Assembly: GCA_937950605.1 (NCBI GenBank)
Contig: CALFDA010000093.1
Coordinates: forward strand, 1-30,062
Source: an uncultured PS1 clade bacterium
Lineage (GTDB): Bacteria > Pseudomonadota > Gammaproteobacteria > PS1 > Pseudothioglobaceae
DNA: 30,062 bases
Direction of reading: 5' to 3'
The notes beneath the pieces are model-generated. The model saw only the letters and a program-made list of their open reading frames with translations. It was not told the origin of the DNA and did not search any database. How positions within the stretch are numbered: the first letter of the stretch is position 1; every line of letters starts with the position of its first letter. This document shows, piece after piece, positions 7,758 to 15,054 of the stretch. The translations under genes were made by a program, and so were the position numbers.

Positions 7758-9050
7758 TTAGTTGTCAAATATTTTTAAAATACCTTCGGCTTTATGCTGA
7801 GTTTCTGCAAATTCATGCCAAACTATGGAATCAAATACAATCCCCGCACCTGTGCGAAAAGTAAGTATATTGTCTTGTTTGCTAAGGGTACGGATAAGGA
7901 TATTAAAATCCATTTTGCCATTGCTACTGATATAACCGAGTGAGCCAGTATAGGCTTGGCGTGGCATTTGCTCTAATTCGGCAATAATTTGCATACAGCG
8001 CACTTTGGGGCAACCAGTAACCGTACCACCAGGAAACAAGGCGCGAATAATGTCTTTGATGTTAACGCTTTGTTTAAGCCTGCCTTTGATATTAGAGACA
8101 ATATGATGCACAAAAGTATAGGTTTCTAGCCTCATCACCTCATTTACTATAACCGAACCATTCTCACACACCCTACCCAAATCATTGCGTTCTAAATCTA
8201 GCAACATAATGTGTTCTGCCCGTTCTTTAGGGTGATTCATTAGTTGTTTTTTAAACCACTCATCGTCTTTATCTTTGCCGCGTGGATACGTACCTGCAAT
8301 GGGTCGGGTTTGTATGTGCTTGCCATCAACGCTAAATAAACGCTCGGGCGATGAAGAAATAATACTAAAATCGCCAAAATCTGCCAAAGCGGCAAAAGGT
8401 GCTGGATTGCTAATCTTTAGGGCTTGATAAATCTGTGTTGGGTTGATGTTATCACTAAGCTGATATTGCCATTGACGCGATAAATTAACTTGTAATACAT
8501 CGCCTGCAATAATGTAGTCGCGACTACGCTTAACGCCTTTAATAAATTTAGTTGCCGCCTCGCAAGACAATTCGCCTTTAATAGATGCTAGCGGAATATT
8601 CTCTAAAACTGCAATATCAGCTAATACTTGATTGATGCGTTGTTGGTTGTCAAACTGATCTAATAAATAGGTTTTGTTGTGCAAATAATCAAGCACAATA
8701 GCGGTTGGGATTCTAACGGCAATTGCAATTGCTTGTTTATTTGTAGGTAAGTCGATTTTTAAAATAGGCTCGATTTGCCCAATTAATTCATATGATAAAT
8801 AAACAAACCAGCCACCTGTAAATGGTAAATCACTATTAATGCTTGGTTTATCTACTTTTACGGCTAATTTGGATAAAAAATCAAACTCTTCTAAATGTTT
8901 TAAAATAATTTTTTCATCGGGATTGGCAAACAAAATCGAATAACGATTGTTTTTATTGTTGCTAACACTTTCTAACAAGAAAGGATAACGCTCAGGATTA
9001 AGATGACGTAAAGCACCCAAATCTAGCCTAGGAATCTCTAAAGGTTTCAT
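7758..9050 (-). CDS. pabB: Aminodeoxychorismate synthase component I (PabB); TrpE-type activity not excluded
   Basis: 430 residues. Chorismate-utilising enzyme, expected with PabA to convert chorismate and glutamine to 4-amino-4-deoxychorismate for folate. Motifs: GGWFVYLSYELIGQIE (N-terminal domain), LQVNLSRQW, SPERLFSV, RPIAGTYPRG, LLDLERNDLGRV, FPGGTVTGCPKVR, GSLGYISSNGKMDFNILIRT and FRTGAGIVFDS. The length and the GSLGYISxxGxMDxNILIRT block favour PabB over TrpE (about 500 residues). However residue 252 is Ala (PIAGT); E. coli PabB has a nucleophilic Lys here (PIKGT), while TrpE has Ala. An LLES string near the N-terminus also recalls TrpE. A matching glutaminase gene lies at 18616, not adjacent. 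It stands alone behind a leader of about 130 bases. Confidence 0.82.
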   Translation of the reverse strand: MKPLEIPRLDLGALRHLNPERYPFLLESVSNNKNNRYSILFANPDEKIILKHLEEFDFLSKLAVKVDKPSINSDLPFTGGWFVYLSYELIGQIEPILKIDLPTNKQAIAIAVRIPTAIVLDYLHNKTYLLDQFDNQQRINQVLADIAVLENIPLASIKGELSCEAATKFIKGVKRSRDYIIAGDVLQVNLSRQWQYQLSDNINPTQIYQALKISNPAPFAALADFGDFSIISSSPERLFSVDGKHIQTRPIAGTYPRGKDKDDEWFKKQLMNHPKERAEHIMLLDLERNDLGRVCENGSVIVNEVMRLETYTFVHHIVSNIKGRLKQSVNIKDIIRALFPGGTVTGCPKVRCMQIIAELEQMPRQAYTGSLGYISSNGKMDFNILIRTLSKQDNILTFRTGAGIVFDSIVWHEFAETQHKAEGILKIFDN

Positions 9051-9444
9051 TACTTTAACATGTTGCTATAGGTTTGGTAAAGAGTGCTTTTGCAATTACC
9101 GATAATGACGCAAAAAACTGTATTTGAAACATTTGTGTAAATATGGCTGATTAGCAAAATTACATGTTCTATTAAAGCACTAGTTTAGGGATTATACGCC
9201 CAAATTTATAAAACCAATTTTATCAACTATTGCTATTAGGTTGCTATTGTCGATTTTTCAATCTTAGATGGTTTTTTGTTTTCCGACTTTAAATTCTAAG
9301 CACAATTTTTTGTTGTTCGCTAATACTTAATCAAACATTGTTTGTAAAATTTTGACGATTTAGGCGTTTTTATGCTTGGTGTTAAGCACTAAATTTTTAT
9401 TATTGCTTATAACAATATTTTTTATCCAAGTATAGTAATAAATA
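9051..9444. other. 394-base intergenic region between pabB and pyrE
   Basis: Strongly AT-rich. I find no open frame resembling a protein, no tRNA-like fold and no strong terminator. It contains the likely pabB -10 element at 9191-9196. On the minus strand after the pyrE stop there is only a weak TATTG/CAATA hairpin followed by a short T-rich stretch. TTGCTAT occurs three times, probably by chance. Confidence 0.5.
9191..9196 (-). promoter_or_regulatory. Predicted sigma-70 -10 element for pabB
   Basis: Minus strand reads GGGCG-TATAAT-CCC, a perfect -10 with a GC-containing flank that stands out in the AT-rich gap. The matching -35 is poor (AATTGG at 17 bases, or TTGGTT at 15). Transcription would start near 9183 and leave a leader of about 130 bases before the pabB ATG. 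Confidence 0.42.
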
Positions 9445-10083
9445 CTAAACACCATATTGATTGCGATATGCCTCAATACGTTTAATTAATGCTTGATTGT
9501 TGTCTTGTTGAAGATAATCAAGCAAATGGGATAAGTTAATAATGCTTGATACTTGAATACCAAAACTCTTTTCAATTTCCTGAGCAGCAGAGGTGTCGCC
9601 CTCGCCTTTTTCTTGACGCTCAACCGCTACAATCACGCCTTTAGCCTTGGCACCATTTGCATCAATAATATTCATTGCCTCACTAATAGCACTACCCGCA
9701 GTAATAACATCGTCAATAATCAAAATATCGCCTGTGAGTGCGTGTCCGACAATATCGCCACCTTCACCATGGGTTTTAGTTTCTTTGCGATTAAAACTAT
9801 AAGGCACATTGCGCCCAAAACTATTATTTAGTGCTATCGTAGTCGCTGTAACAAGTGCAATGCCTTTGTATGCTGGACCAAACAAAACATCAAAATCCCA
9901 TCCACTTGCTTGAATGGCTTGTGCGTAAAAATGTCCTAATTTTGCAAGATGTGCGCCTGTATTAAATGCCCCTGCATTAAAAAAATACGGGCTAATGCGT
10001 CCAGACTTTAGCCTAAATTCGCCAAATTTAAGCGCGCCAATCTCTAATACAAAATCCACGAATTCTTTTTGATACTGTTGCAT
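9445..10083 (-). CDS. pyrE: Orotate phosphoribosyltransferase
   Basis: 212 residues. Adds orotate to PRPP to form orotidine monophosphate in pyrimidine synthesis. The type I PRTase signature ILIIDDVITAGSAISEAM (PRPP-binding loop) is complete; FGEFRLKSGRISPYFFNAG at the N-terminus, VLFGPAYKGIAL and the flexible catalytic loop RKETKTHGEGG match E. coli-type PyrE. Normal length, ATG at 10083. It diverges from xthA with 23 bases between starts. pyrE next to an exonuclease III family gene recalls Pseudomonas, where crc (an exonuclease III paralogue) sits by pyrE. Confidence 0.96.
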   Translation of the reverse strand: MQQYQKEFVDFVLEIGALKFGEFRLKSGRISPYFFNAGAFNTGAHLAKLGHFYAQAIQASGWDFDVLFGPAYKGIALVTATTIALNNSFGRNVPYSFNRKETKTHGEGGDIVGHALTGDILIIDDVITAGSAISEAMNIIDANGAKAKGVIVAVERQEKGEGDTSAAQEIEKSFGIQVSSIINLSHLLDYLQQDNNQALIKRIEAYRNQYGV

Positions 10084-10106
10084 AAAACCTTTAAAATATC
10101 CCGAAT

Positions 10107-10874
10107 ATGAGAATTATAACGATTAATGTTAATGGTATTCGCTCTGCTGAGAAAAAAGGTTTTTTTGATTGGCTAAAAATCCAAGATGCAGATGTGGTTT
10201 GTCTGCAAGAAATCAAAGCACAAGAATCTCAATTAGACGAGCGTTTTTACCCAGAAAAATATCATTGCCATTATCAATCTGCTGAGAAAAAAGGCTATTC
10301 TGGAACGGCGATTTTTAGCAAACAGACACCTGTTAAAATTATCAAAAGTAGCCCATGGCAAGACATAAATTTTGAAGGACGTTTTATTCAAGCGCATTTT
10401 AAAGACTTTTCTGTGATTTCAATCTATATCCATTCGGGTAGTGCTAAGCAAAAACGTCAAGATTTAAAAATGGAATTTCTAACTCAGCGATTCATGCCTT
10501 ATTTAAAAAAACTCAAAGCCAGTGGAGATAAAGTTATTATTTGTGGCGATGTAAATATCGTCCACCAAAAACGCGATATTAAAAACTGGGAAGCTAATCA
10601 AAAAAACTCGGGTTGTTTGCCCGAAGAGCGTGCTTGGTTAGATGAGTTATTTTTTGAGGTAGGTTTTATTGACGGTTTTCGCGAGCTCAACCAAGAATCA
10701 AACCAATATACTTGGTGGAGCAATCGTGCACAAGCATGGGCAAATAATGTTGGTTGGCGTATTGATTATCAAATACTTACGCCTAATCTGAAAGGCGTAG
10801 CTAAAAATGCCCATATTTACAAAGAGCAACGCTTTTCTGACCACGCACCACTAATTATGGAGTATCAATTATGA
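10107..10874 (+). CDS. xthA: Exodeoxyribonuclease III (AP endonuclease)
   Basis: 255 residues. Cleaves at abasic sites and degrades duplex DNA 3'-5' in base excision repair. The EEP-fold catalytic set appears intact: INVNGIRS (Asn), CLQEIKA (metal-binding Glu35), YIHSGS (Tyr), CGDVNIVHQKRDI (Asp-x-Asn), RIDYQILTP (Asp) and SDHAPLIM (Asp-His). Because every catalytic position is present, I call a nuclease rather than a Crc-like translational regulator, although Crc of Pseudomonas occupies a similar place by pyrE. The stop overlaps the start of the first TPR gene (ATGA), so the three genes downstream of the short pyrE/xthA gap may share a transcript. Confidence 0.9.
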   Translation: MRIITINVNGIRSAEKKGFFDWLKIQDADVVCLQEIKAQESQLDERFYPEKYHCHYQSAEKKGYSGTAIFSKQTPVKIIKSSPWQDINFEGRFIQAHFKDFSVISIYIHSGSAKQKRQDLKMEFLTQRFMPYLKKLKASGDKVIICGDVNIVHQKRDIKNWEANQKNSGCLPEERAWLDELFFEVGFIDGFRELNQESNQYTWWSNRAQAWANNVGWRIDYQILTPNLKGVAKNAHIYKEQRFSDHAPLIMEYQL

Positions 10875-11374
10875 ATAAAATTATCTTACTAACAATGCCA
10901 ATTTGTCTAAATATATGCGTGCAACAAGCATATGCAGTTAGTCCAATGTTGGCACAACAAACGCAAGCAAAACAAATTGAGGTTAAGCCTAATGACCATA
11001 ATGCTTATTACAATATGGGGATTGTATATGCCGATTTAAAACAATATCAACAAGCACTTAGAGCTTATCAAAAAGCCATTGATATTAAACCTAATAAACA
11101 CGAGGCTTATCAGTCTTATTACGGTATGGCAATTATCCATGACAAATTAGGGGAATATCAACAAGCACTTAGGGCTTATAATCGGGCGATTAAGATTGAG
11201 CCTTATGATCATTGGGCTTATTACAATATGGGAATAATCCATGCTAAGTTAGGAGAATACCAACAGGCAATTAACGCCTATCAAAAAGTCATTGATATTA
11301 AACCTGATTTACATAAGGCTTATACCAATATAGGGATCATATATGGCATGATGATAGGTAATGCGAAACTTTAA
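10871..11374 (+). CDS. Exported TPR-repeat protein, copy 1
   Basis: 167 residues. Signal peptide with probable cleavage at AYA/VSP (about residue 22), giving a mature start SPMLAQQ shared with the next gene. Three 34-37-residue TPR units follow (YYNMGIVYADLKQYQQAL, GMAIIHDKLGEYQQAL, YYNMGIIHAKLGEYQQAI), plus the first helix of a fourth that stops at IGIIYGMM. The second unit has a small insertion (AYQSYYGM) also present in copy 2. TPRs are protein-binding scaffolds; the partner is unknown. Start ATG overlaps the xthA stop. The abrupt end after half a repeat, where copy 2 continues with a full repeat, suggests 3' erosion. Confidence 0.8.
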   Translation: MNKIILLTMPICLNICVQQAYAVSPMLAQQTQAKQIEVKPNDHNAYYNMGIVYADLKQYQQALRAYQKAIDIKPNKHEAYQSYYGMAIIHDKLGEYQQALRAYNRAIKIEPYDHWAYYNMGIIHAKLGEYQQAINAYQKVIDIKPDLHKAYTNIGIIYGMMIGNAKL

Positions 11375-11388
11375 CAAGGTAAATAAAA

Positions 11389-11892
11389 GTGAATCCGAGT
11401 TATAAAGCATCAGTTATCAGCAAAATTGCCCTGCCGATAATGCTAGTTAGTTTGGGTGTGTATGCACAATGCTCGTATGCAACTAGCCCAATGCTAGCAC
11501 AGGAAAAACAAGAGCAAGAGCAGGAAAAGCTAAATTTTATAGAAAAAGCAGTTGAGGTTAATTCTGATGAGCACGAGTCTTATTATCACAATATGGGTGT
11601 TATTCACGCCAAGTTGGGAGAATATCAACAAGCGCTTGATGCTTATCGGAAAGCAATTAAGATTAAACCTGATTATTATGGAGCTTATTACGCTTATTAT
11701 GATATGGGGAGAATCTATGCCAAATCAGGAGAATACCAACAGGCATTAGAGTATTATCAAAAGTCAATTGATATTAATCCTGATTACGCTGAGGCTTATA
11801 ACAACATAGGGCTGGTATATACTGAGTTAGGAAAGCAACAACAAGCACTAGAAGCTTATAACAAGGCAGTCGAGTTAGGATATGGCAAATAA
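11389..11892 (+). CDS. Exported TPR-repeat protein, copy 2
   Basis: 167 residues, start GTG at 11389 with AAGG upstream. Signal peptide (KIALPIMLVSLGVYAQ) with likely cleavage at SYA/TSP, then SPMLAQ as in copy 1. A Glu/Gln/Lys-rich linker leads into three TPRs (NMGVIHAKLGEYQQALDAY, DMGRIYAKSGEYQQALEYY, NIGLVYTELGKQQQALEAY), the last one complete. It lies 14 bases after copy 1 and is clearly its paralogue, so the pair arose by tandem duplication. Predicted to be periplasmic, or extracellular if further exported; no lipobox. Function unknown. In a symbiont, exported TPR proteins could contact host factors, but that is speculation. Confidence 0.8.
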   Translation: MNPSYKASVISKIALPIMLVSLGVYAQCSYATSPMLAQEKQEQEQEKLNFIEKAVEVNSDEHESYYHNMGVIHAKLGEYQQALDAYRKAIKIKPDYYGAYYAYYDMGRIYAKSGEYQQALEYYQKSIDINPDYAEAYNNIGLVYTELGKQQQALEAYNKAVELGYGK

Positions 11893-12034
11893 TGGGCGTT
11901 ATCTGTGCCGTACACTTCAAATCAAACCAACATAAGCGGGATAATTTGAATTGGGTATTATTGGTGCCTAGAATTTGAAAGTTGGGTGAAATTTTACTAA
12001 AAACATCATAAAATCTCTTAACTAACAAAGAACC

Positions 12035-13087
12035 ATGTCGTCATTGCGTGAATACATAAATGAATCGAGTGCTTTTACCCCTCAAGTCGATAAAACAAGG
12101 TGTGTACACGGCAAAATAGAAGTTTCAAACTGCACAGATTGTGTTGATATATGCCCTCATTTAGCATGGAATCTTAGCGATGAATCTTTGTCAATTGATG
12201 TATCCGCATGTGTTGGTTGTGCCTTGTGTGTTGCTGCATGTAAAGAGATGGCAATGCAATATGAATATCAACATATAGCAAAAAATTATAAAAATTTAAA
12301 AATAAATTTTTTCGCTTGTCATAACGCTAGTCATATAGAGCCTCAAGATAAAAACATATTTTGTATTAATGCTATTAGTATGCTTGAATTACTGCATTTA
12401 TACAGCAATGGAGTAGAGGTCATTTGTGCTAGTATTGGAAATTGTCATAATTGCACATATAATTGCACCAACACATTTGAAGACAAAATAACAAAATTAA
12501 ATGATTTATTAATGTCTAGAAATCATAAGGGCATTAAGTTTTTAAACATAAAAGCGACTAAGTTTAAAAAATGGTTGGCTGAGTTGCCTGATTTTAGCGA
12601 GCAAAATGATAGACGTATGTTTTTGCGCAACATGTTTGCTAATAGTATGAAAGTTATGGGCAAAGAAAAAAACAACAGTCATTCAACAAATTTAGATAAA
12701 TTATTACCTATTGAAAACAACGCAAAAACGAATGATTTTATCTATTTTTTTGTACCGCAAATTAGCGAGCACAAATGCAATATTTGCAATGCTTGCATTA
12801 GGTTGTGTCCACATGAAAGCCTTACCTTAAAACAACATCAACTTAGCATATCGGCTAATCGTTGCACTGGTTGCAATATTTGTGTTGATGTTTGCGAGCA
12901 ACAAGCAATAAAAATCGAGCCTTGGAGCAAAGTTAATCAGTTATCAATTGATATCACAACACATTTATGTAATGGTTGTGGGGTGAGTTTTTCCGTGCCA
13001 AAAAATGCCAAACTAAACACTAATTACTGTTTAGTTTGCACACATAATAATACTAGCAAAAATCTATATCAAGTTATTGATGCGTAA
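12035..13087 (+). CDS. Large polyferredoxin with four [4Fe-4S] motifs and Cys-rich centre
   Basis: 350 residues with 26 cysteines. N-terminal pair of cluster motifs: C23-x9-C33-x2-C36-x3-C40P and C59-x2-C62-x2-C65-x3-C69. A central domain has Cys95, 110, 131, 137, 140, 144 (IGNCHNCTYNC). Then an internal RRMFLR (193-198), which resembles a Tat-type twin-arginine core without the hydrophobic stretch. C-terminal pair: C248-C251-C254-C258P and C277-C280-C283-C287, and a C312-x2-C315-x16-C332-x2-C335 zinc-ribbon-like tail. No signal peptide, so cytoplasmic. It should transfer electrons through several clusters; the partner is not visible. rpoN follows after 12 bases and is probably co-transcribed. 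I do not recognise a named family. Confidence 0.8.
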   Translation: MSSLREYINESSAFTPQVDKTRCVHGKIEVSNCTDCVDICPHLAWNLSDESLSIDVSACVGCALCVAACKEMAMQYEYQHIAKNYKNLKINFFACHNASHIEPQDKNIFCINAISMLELLHLYSNGVEVICASIGNCHNCTYNCTNTFEDKITKLNDLLMSRNHKGIKFLNIKATKFKKWLAELPDFSEQNDRRMFLRNMFANSMKVMGKEKNNSHSTNLDKLLPIENNAKTNDFIYFFVPQISEHKCNICNACIRLCPHESLTLKQHQLSISANRCTGCNICVDVCEQQAIKIEPWSKVNQLSIDITTHLCNGCGVSFSVPKNAKLNTNYCLVCTHNNTSKNLYQVIDA

Positions 13088-13099
13088 AATTGATTTGTC

Positions 13100-14443
13100 A
13101 TGTTAAAACTAACAAAAACTGCGGTTCAGAAACTTAATTTTTCAAAAAAATTGCAACTTTCGGTAAAGTTGCTACAATGCTCAACGGTTGAATTAAACCA
13201 AAAAACCCAAGAAATATTAGAACAAAACCCTTTTCTTGAGGTTGAAAATCAAAGTGTCAAAACCGAGGAAAACACAGTTGAGTTTACAGATAAAAATCCT
13301 TCTCAGTCGACAGATAACTCAAACATGCCTCAAGAGTTATATAGCACCGATGAAAGTTTATATGCACATCTTAAATGGCAATTAGACACTGGGAATTTTG
13401 ATGCCAGAGAGCGCAAAATAGCCGATGTGATTTTAGATGCTATTGATGCAAATGGATATTTTTATGCTGATTTAGAAAAAATTAAACCAACAATTAAACT
13501 TAACCCTAAGGCAAAAACTAACGAGATTTTAAAAGTTTTAAAAAAAATTCAAAGATTTGACCCAGATGGAGTTGCCGCTAGAAATGTGCAAGAGTGTTTA
13601 TTATTACAACTATATGCTTTTGCCAACACACACCCTAACAAAAAACTTGCAATAGATATTGTGAGGAATGAATACGAGGCACTTTATACCAAAAATTTTT
13701 CATTGATTGCTGATAATTTGCGTGTTGATAAAAGGCTATTAGACAATGCATTAAAAGCTATTCAATCTTTAAAGCCGTATCCAGGGGCTAATTTTACTGA
13801 CGTAAAACCTATCTATAGTATTCCCGATTTGGTCGTTAAGAAGCTGAAAAGCCGTTGGCAGGTTTTTTTGTATCAAAATTTATACCAAAGTATTAAATTA
13901 AAAAATACTCATAATAAATTTTTGCAAAAAGTATCGGTTACATCAGATAAAAATTTTATCAAAAGCTCTTATCAAGAGGCTAAATGGTTCAAAAAATGCA
14001 TAGATAACCGTAATAATGTTTTATTAAAAGTGGCACAAATCATTATTAATCAGCAAACTGATTTTTTGGCAAAAGGCAGTATGTATATGCATAAACTCAA
14101 TCTGGATACAGTTGCTAAATTGAGTGGGCTACATATTTCTACTATTTCTAGGGCTGTTTCTAAAAAGTATATACAAACACCACATGGCGTTCACGAATTA
14201 AAATATTTCTTTCGCAATAACCTAATCAAGCAAGATAGCAATGATATATCGTCGATTGATGTTAAACATGTTATTAAAGAGATAATATCTAAAGAAGACT
14301 CACTCAAACCTTATAGTGATGAAAAAATAGTTAATATTTTAAGTTTAAAAAAAATCAACATCTCGCGTAGGACAGTTGCAAAATACAGACTAGCATTAAA
14401 TATTCCTGCATCATCTAAAAGAAAGTTATGTAGGGTAAAGTGA
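13100..14443 (+). CDS. rpoN: RNA polymerase sigma-54 factor
   Basis: 447 residues. Directs RNA polymerase to -24/-12 promoters that need an AAA+ activator. Region I is present (LQLSVKLLQCSTVELNQ, ILEQNPFLEVE), followed by an acidic/Ser-Thr linker, the core-binding domain (DANGYFYADLEKI, FDPDGVAARNVQECLLLQL), the helix-turn-helix (LDTVAKLSGLHISTISRAV) and the RpoN box at about 422-431, SRRTVAKYRL (canonical ARRTVAKYRE). The tail is short and basic. The usual neighbours lptB, hpf and ptsN are absent; instead it follows the polyferredoxin by 12 bases. No sigma-54 activator is in this window. The C-terminal half is Lys/Asn-rich and looks fast-evolving. Confidence 0.92.
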   Translation: MLKLTKTAVQKLNFSKKLQLSVKLLQCSTVELNQKTQEILEQNPFLEVENQSVKTEENTVEFTDKNPSQSTDNSNMPQELYSTDESLYAHLKWQLDTGNFDARERKIADVILDAIDANGYFYADLEKIKPTIKLNPKAKTNEILKVLKKIQRFDPDGVAARNVQECLLLQLYAFANTHPNKKLAIDIVRNEYEALYTKNFSLIADNLRVDKRLLDNALKAIQSLKPYPGANFTDVKPIYSIPDLVVKKLKSRWQVFLYQNLYQSIKLKNTHNKFLQKVSVTSDKNFIKSSYQEAKWFKKCIDNRNNVLLKVAQIIINQQTDFLAKGSMYMHKLNLDTVAKLSGLHISTISRAVSKKYIQTPHGVHELKYFFRNNLIKQDSNDISSIDVKHVIKEIISKEDSLKPYSDEKIVNILSLKKINISRRTVAKYRLALNIPASSKRKLCRVK

Positions 14444-14565
14444 TTTTTTTACAAAGTGTTCAAAGTTTAAAATAGGGCTTTGAGAAATCAACACAAGATT
14501 CTTCTAAATTTTTATCCAAAACAATTTTTCAAGCGGTTGGTTATAGCAAAAAAAAATTAACTAAA

Positions 14566-14594
14566 TTGACAACTAGATGGTATTTTGCGATTAT
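14566..14594 (+). promoter_or_regulatory. Predicted sigma-70 promoter for ridA-recG-ubiC
   Basis: TTGACA at 14566-14571 is a perfect -35; 17 bases later GATTAT at 14589-14594 matches four of six -10 positions. Transcription would start near 14601, leaving about 34 bases before the ridA ATG, which has GGAG six bases upstream. Confidence 0.5.
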
Positions 14595-14634
14595 CTCACA
14601 GTAAAATTCAAGAACATCTTATTTGGAGTTATTT

Positions 14635-15015
14635 ATGCACAAAACAATTATTTCTACTAATCAAGCCCCCAAGGCGATTGGCACTTATTCTCAAGCCGTA
14701 GCTGTTGGCAATACATTTTATTTGTCTGGGCAAATCCCCTTAGTGCCTGAAACAATGGATATGGTTAAGGGCGATATTAATGCACAAATTCATCAGGTTT
14801 TTAAAAACTTAGATGCTGTGTGTAAAGCTGCAAATGGTAGTGTAAATAACATTGTAAAACTTAATGTTTTTTTAACGGATTTAAGTCATTTTCCAACCGT
14901 CAACGAGATTATGGCGCAGTATTTCAACACCCCCTACCCTGCACGCGCAGCCATTGGTGTTAAAGAGTTGCCAAGAGGAGCATTGGTTGAAATAGACGGC
15001 ATTATGGTTGTTTAA
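14635..15015 (+). CDS. ridA: 2-iminobutanoate/2-iminopropanoate deaminase RidA
   Basis: 126 residues. Hydrolyses reactive enamine/imine intermediates released by PLP enzymes such as threonine dehydratase. Sequence shows the YjgF/RidA signature: STNQAPKAIGTYSQAVAVG at the start, FYLSGQIPLVPET, and the C-terminal block PARAAIGVKELPRGALVEID, where the Arg and Glu that bind the substrate carboxylate lie. Start ATG 14635 is preceded by GGAG with a six-base spacer; the upstream TTG would put that site inside the gene. Followed 39 bases later by recG, the ridA-recG order seen in many proteobacteria (there often after spoT, absent here). Confidence 0.95.
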   Translation: MHKTIISTNQAPKAIGTYSQAVAVGNTFYLSGQIPLVPETMDMVKGDINAQIHQVFKNLDAVCKAANGSVNNIVKLNVFLTDLSHFPTVNEIMAQYFNTPYPARAAIGVKELPRGALVEIDGIMVV

Positions 15016-15054
15016 CTGCTATGATGCAATAATTCGTTTTAACGATTAAACACA

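Noticed and set aside
9051..9444. Possible decayed gene in the pabB-pyrE gap
   Set aside because: No frame on either strand gave a recognisable motif; only the -10 element stands out.
10107..10874. Calling the exonuclease III gene crc because of its position by pyrE
   Set aside because: All catalytic residues of exonuclease III are present, so a nuclease is the better call.
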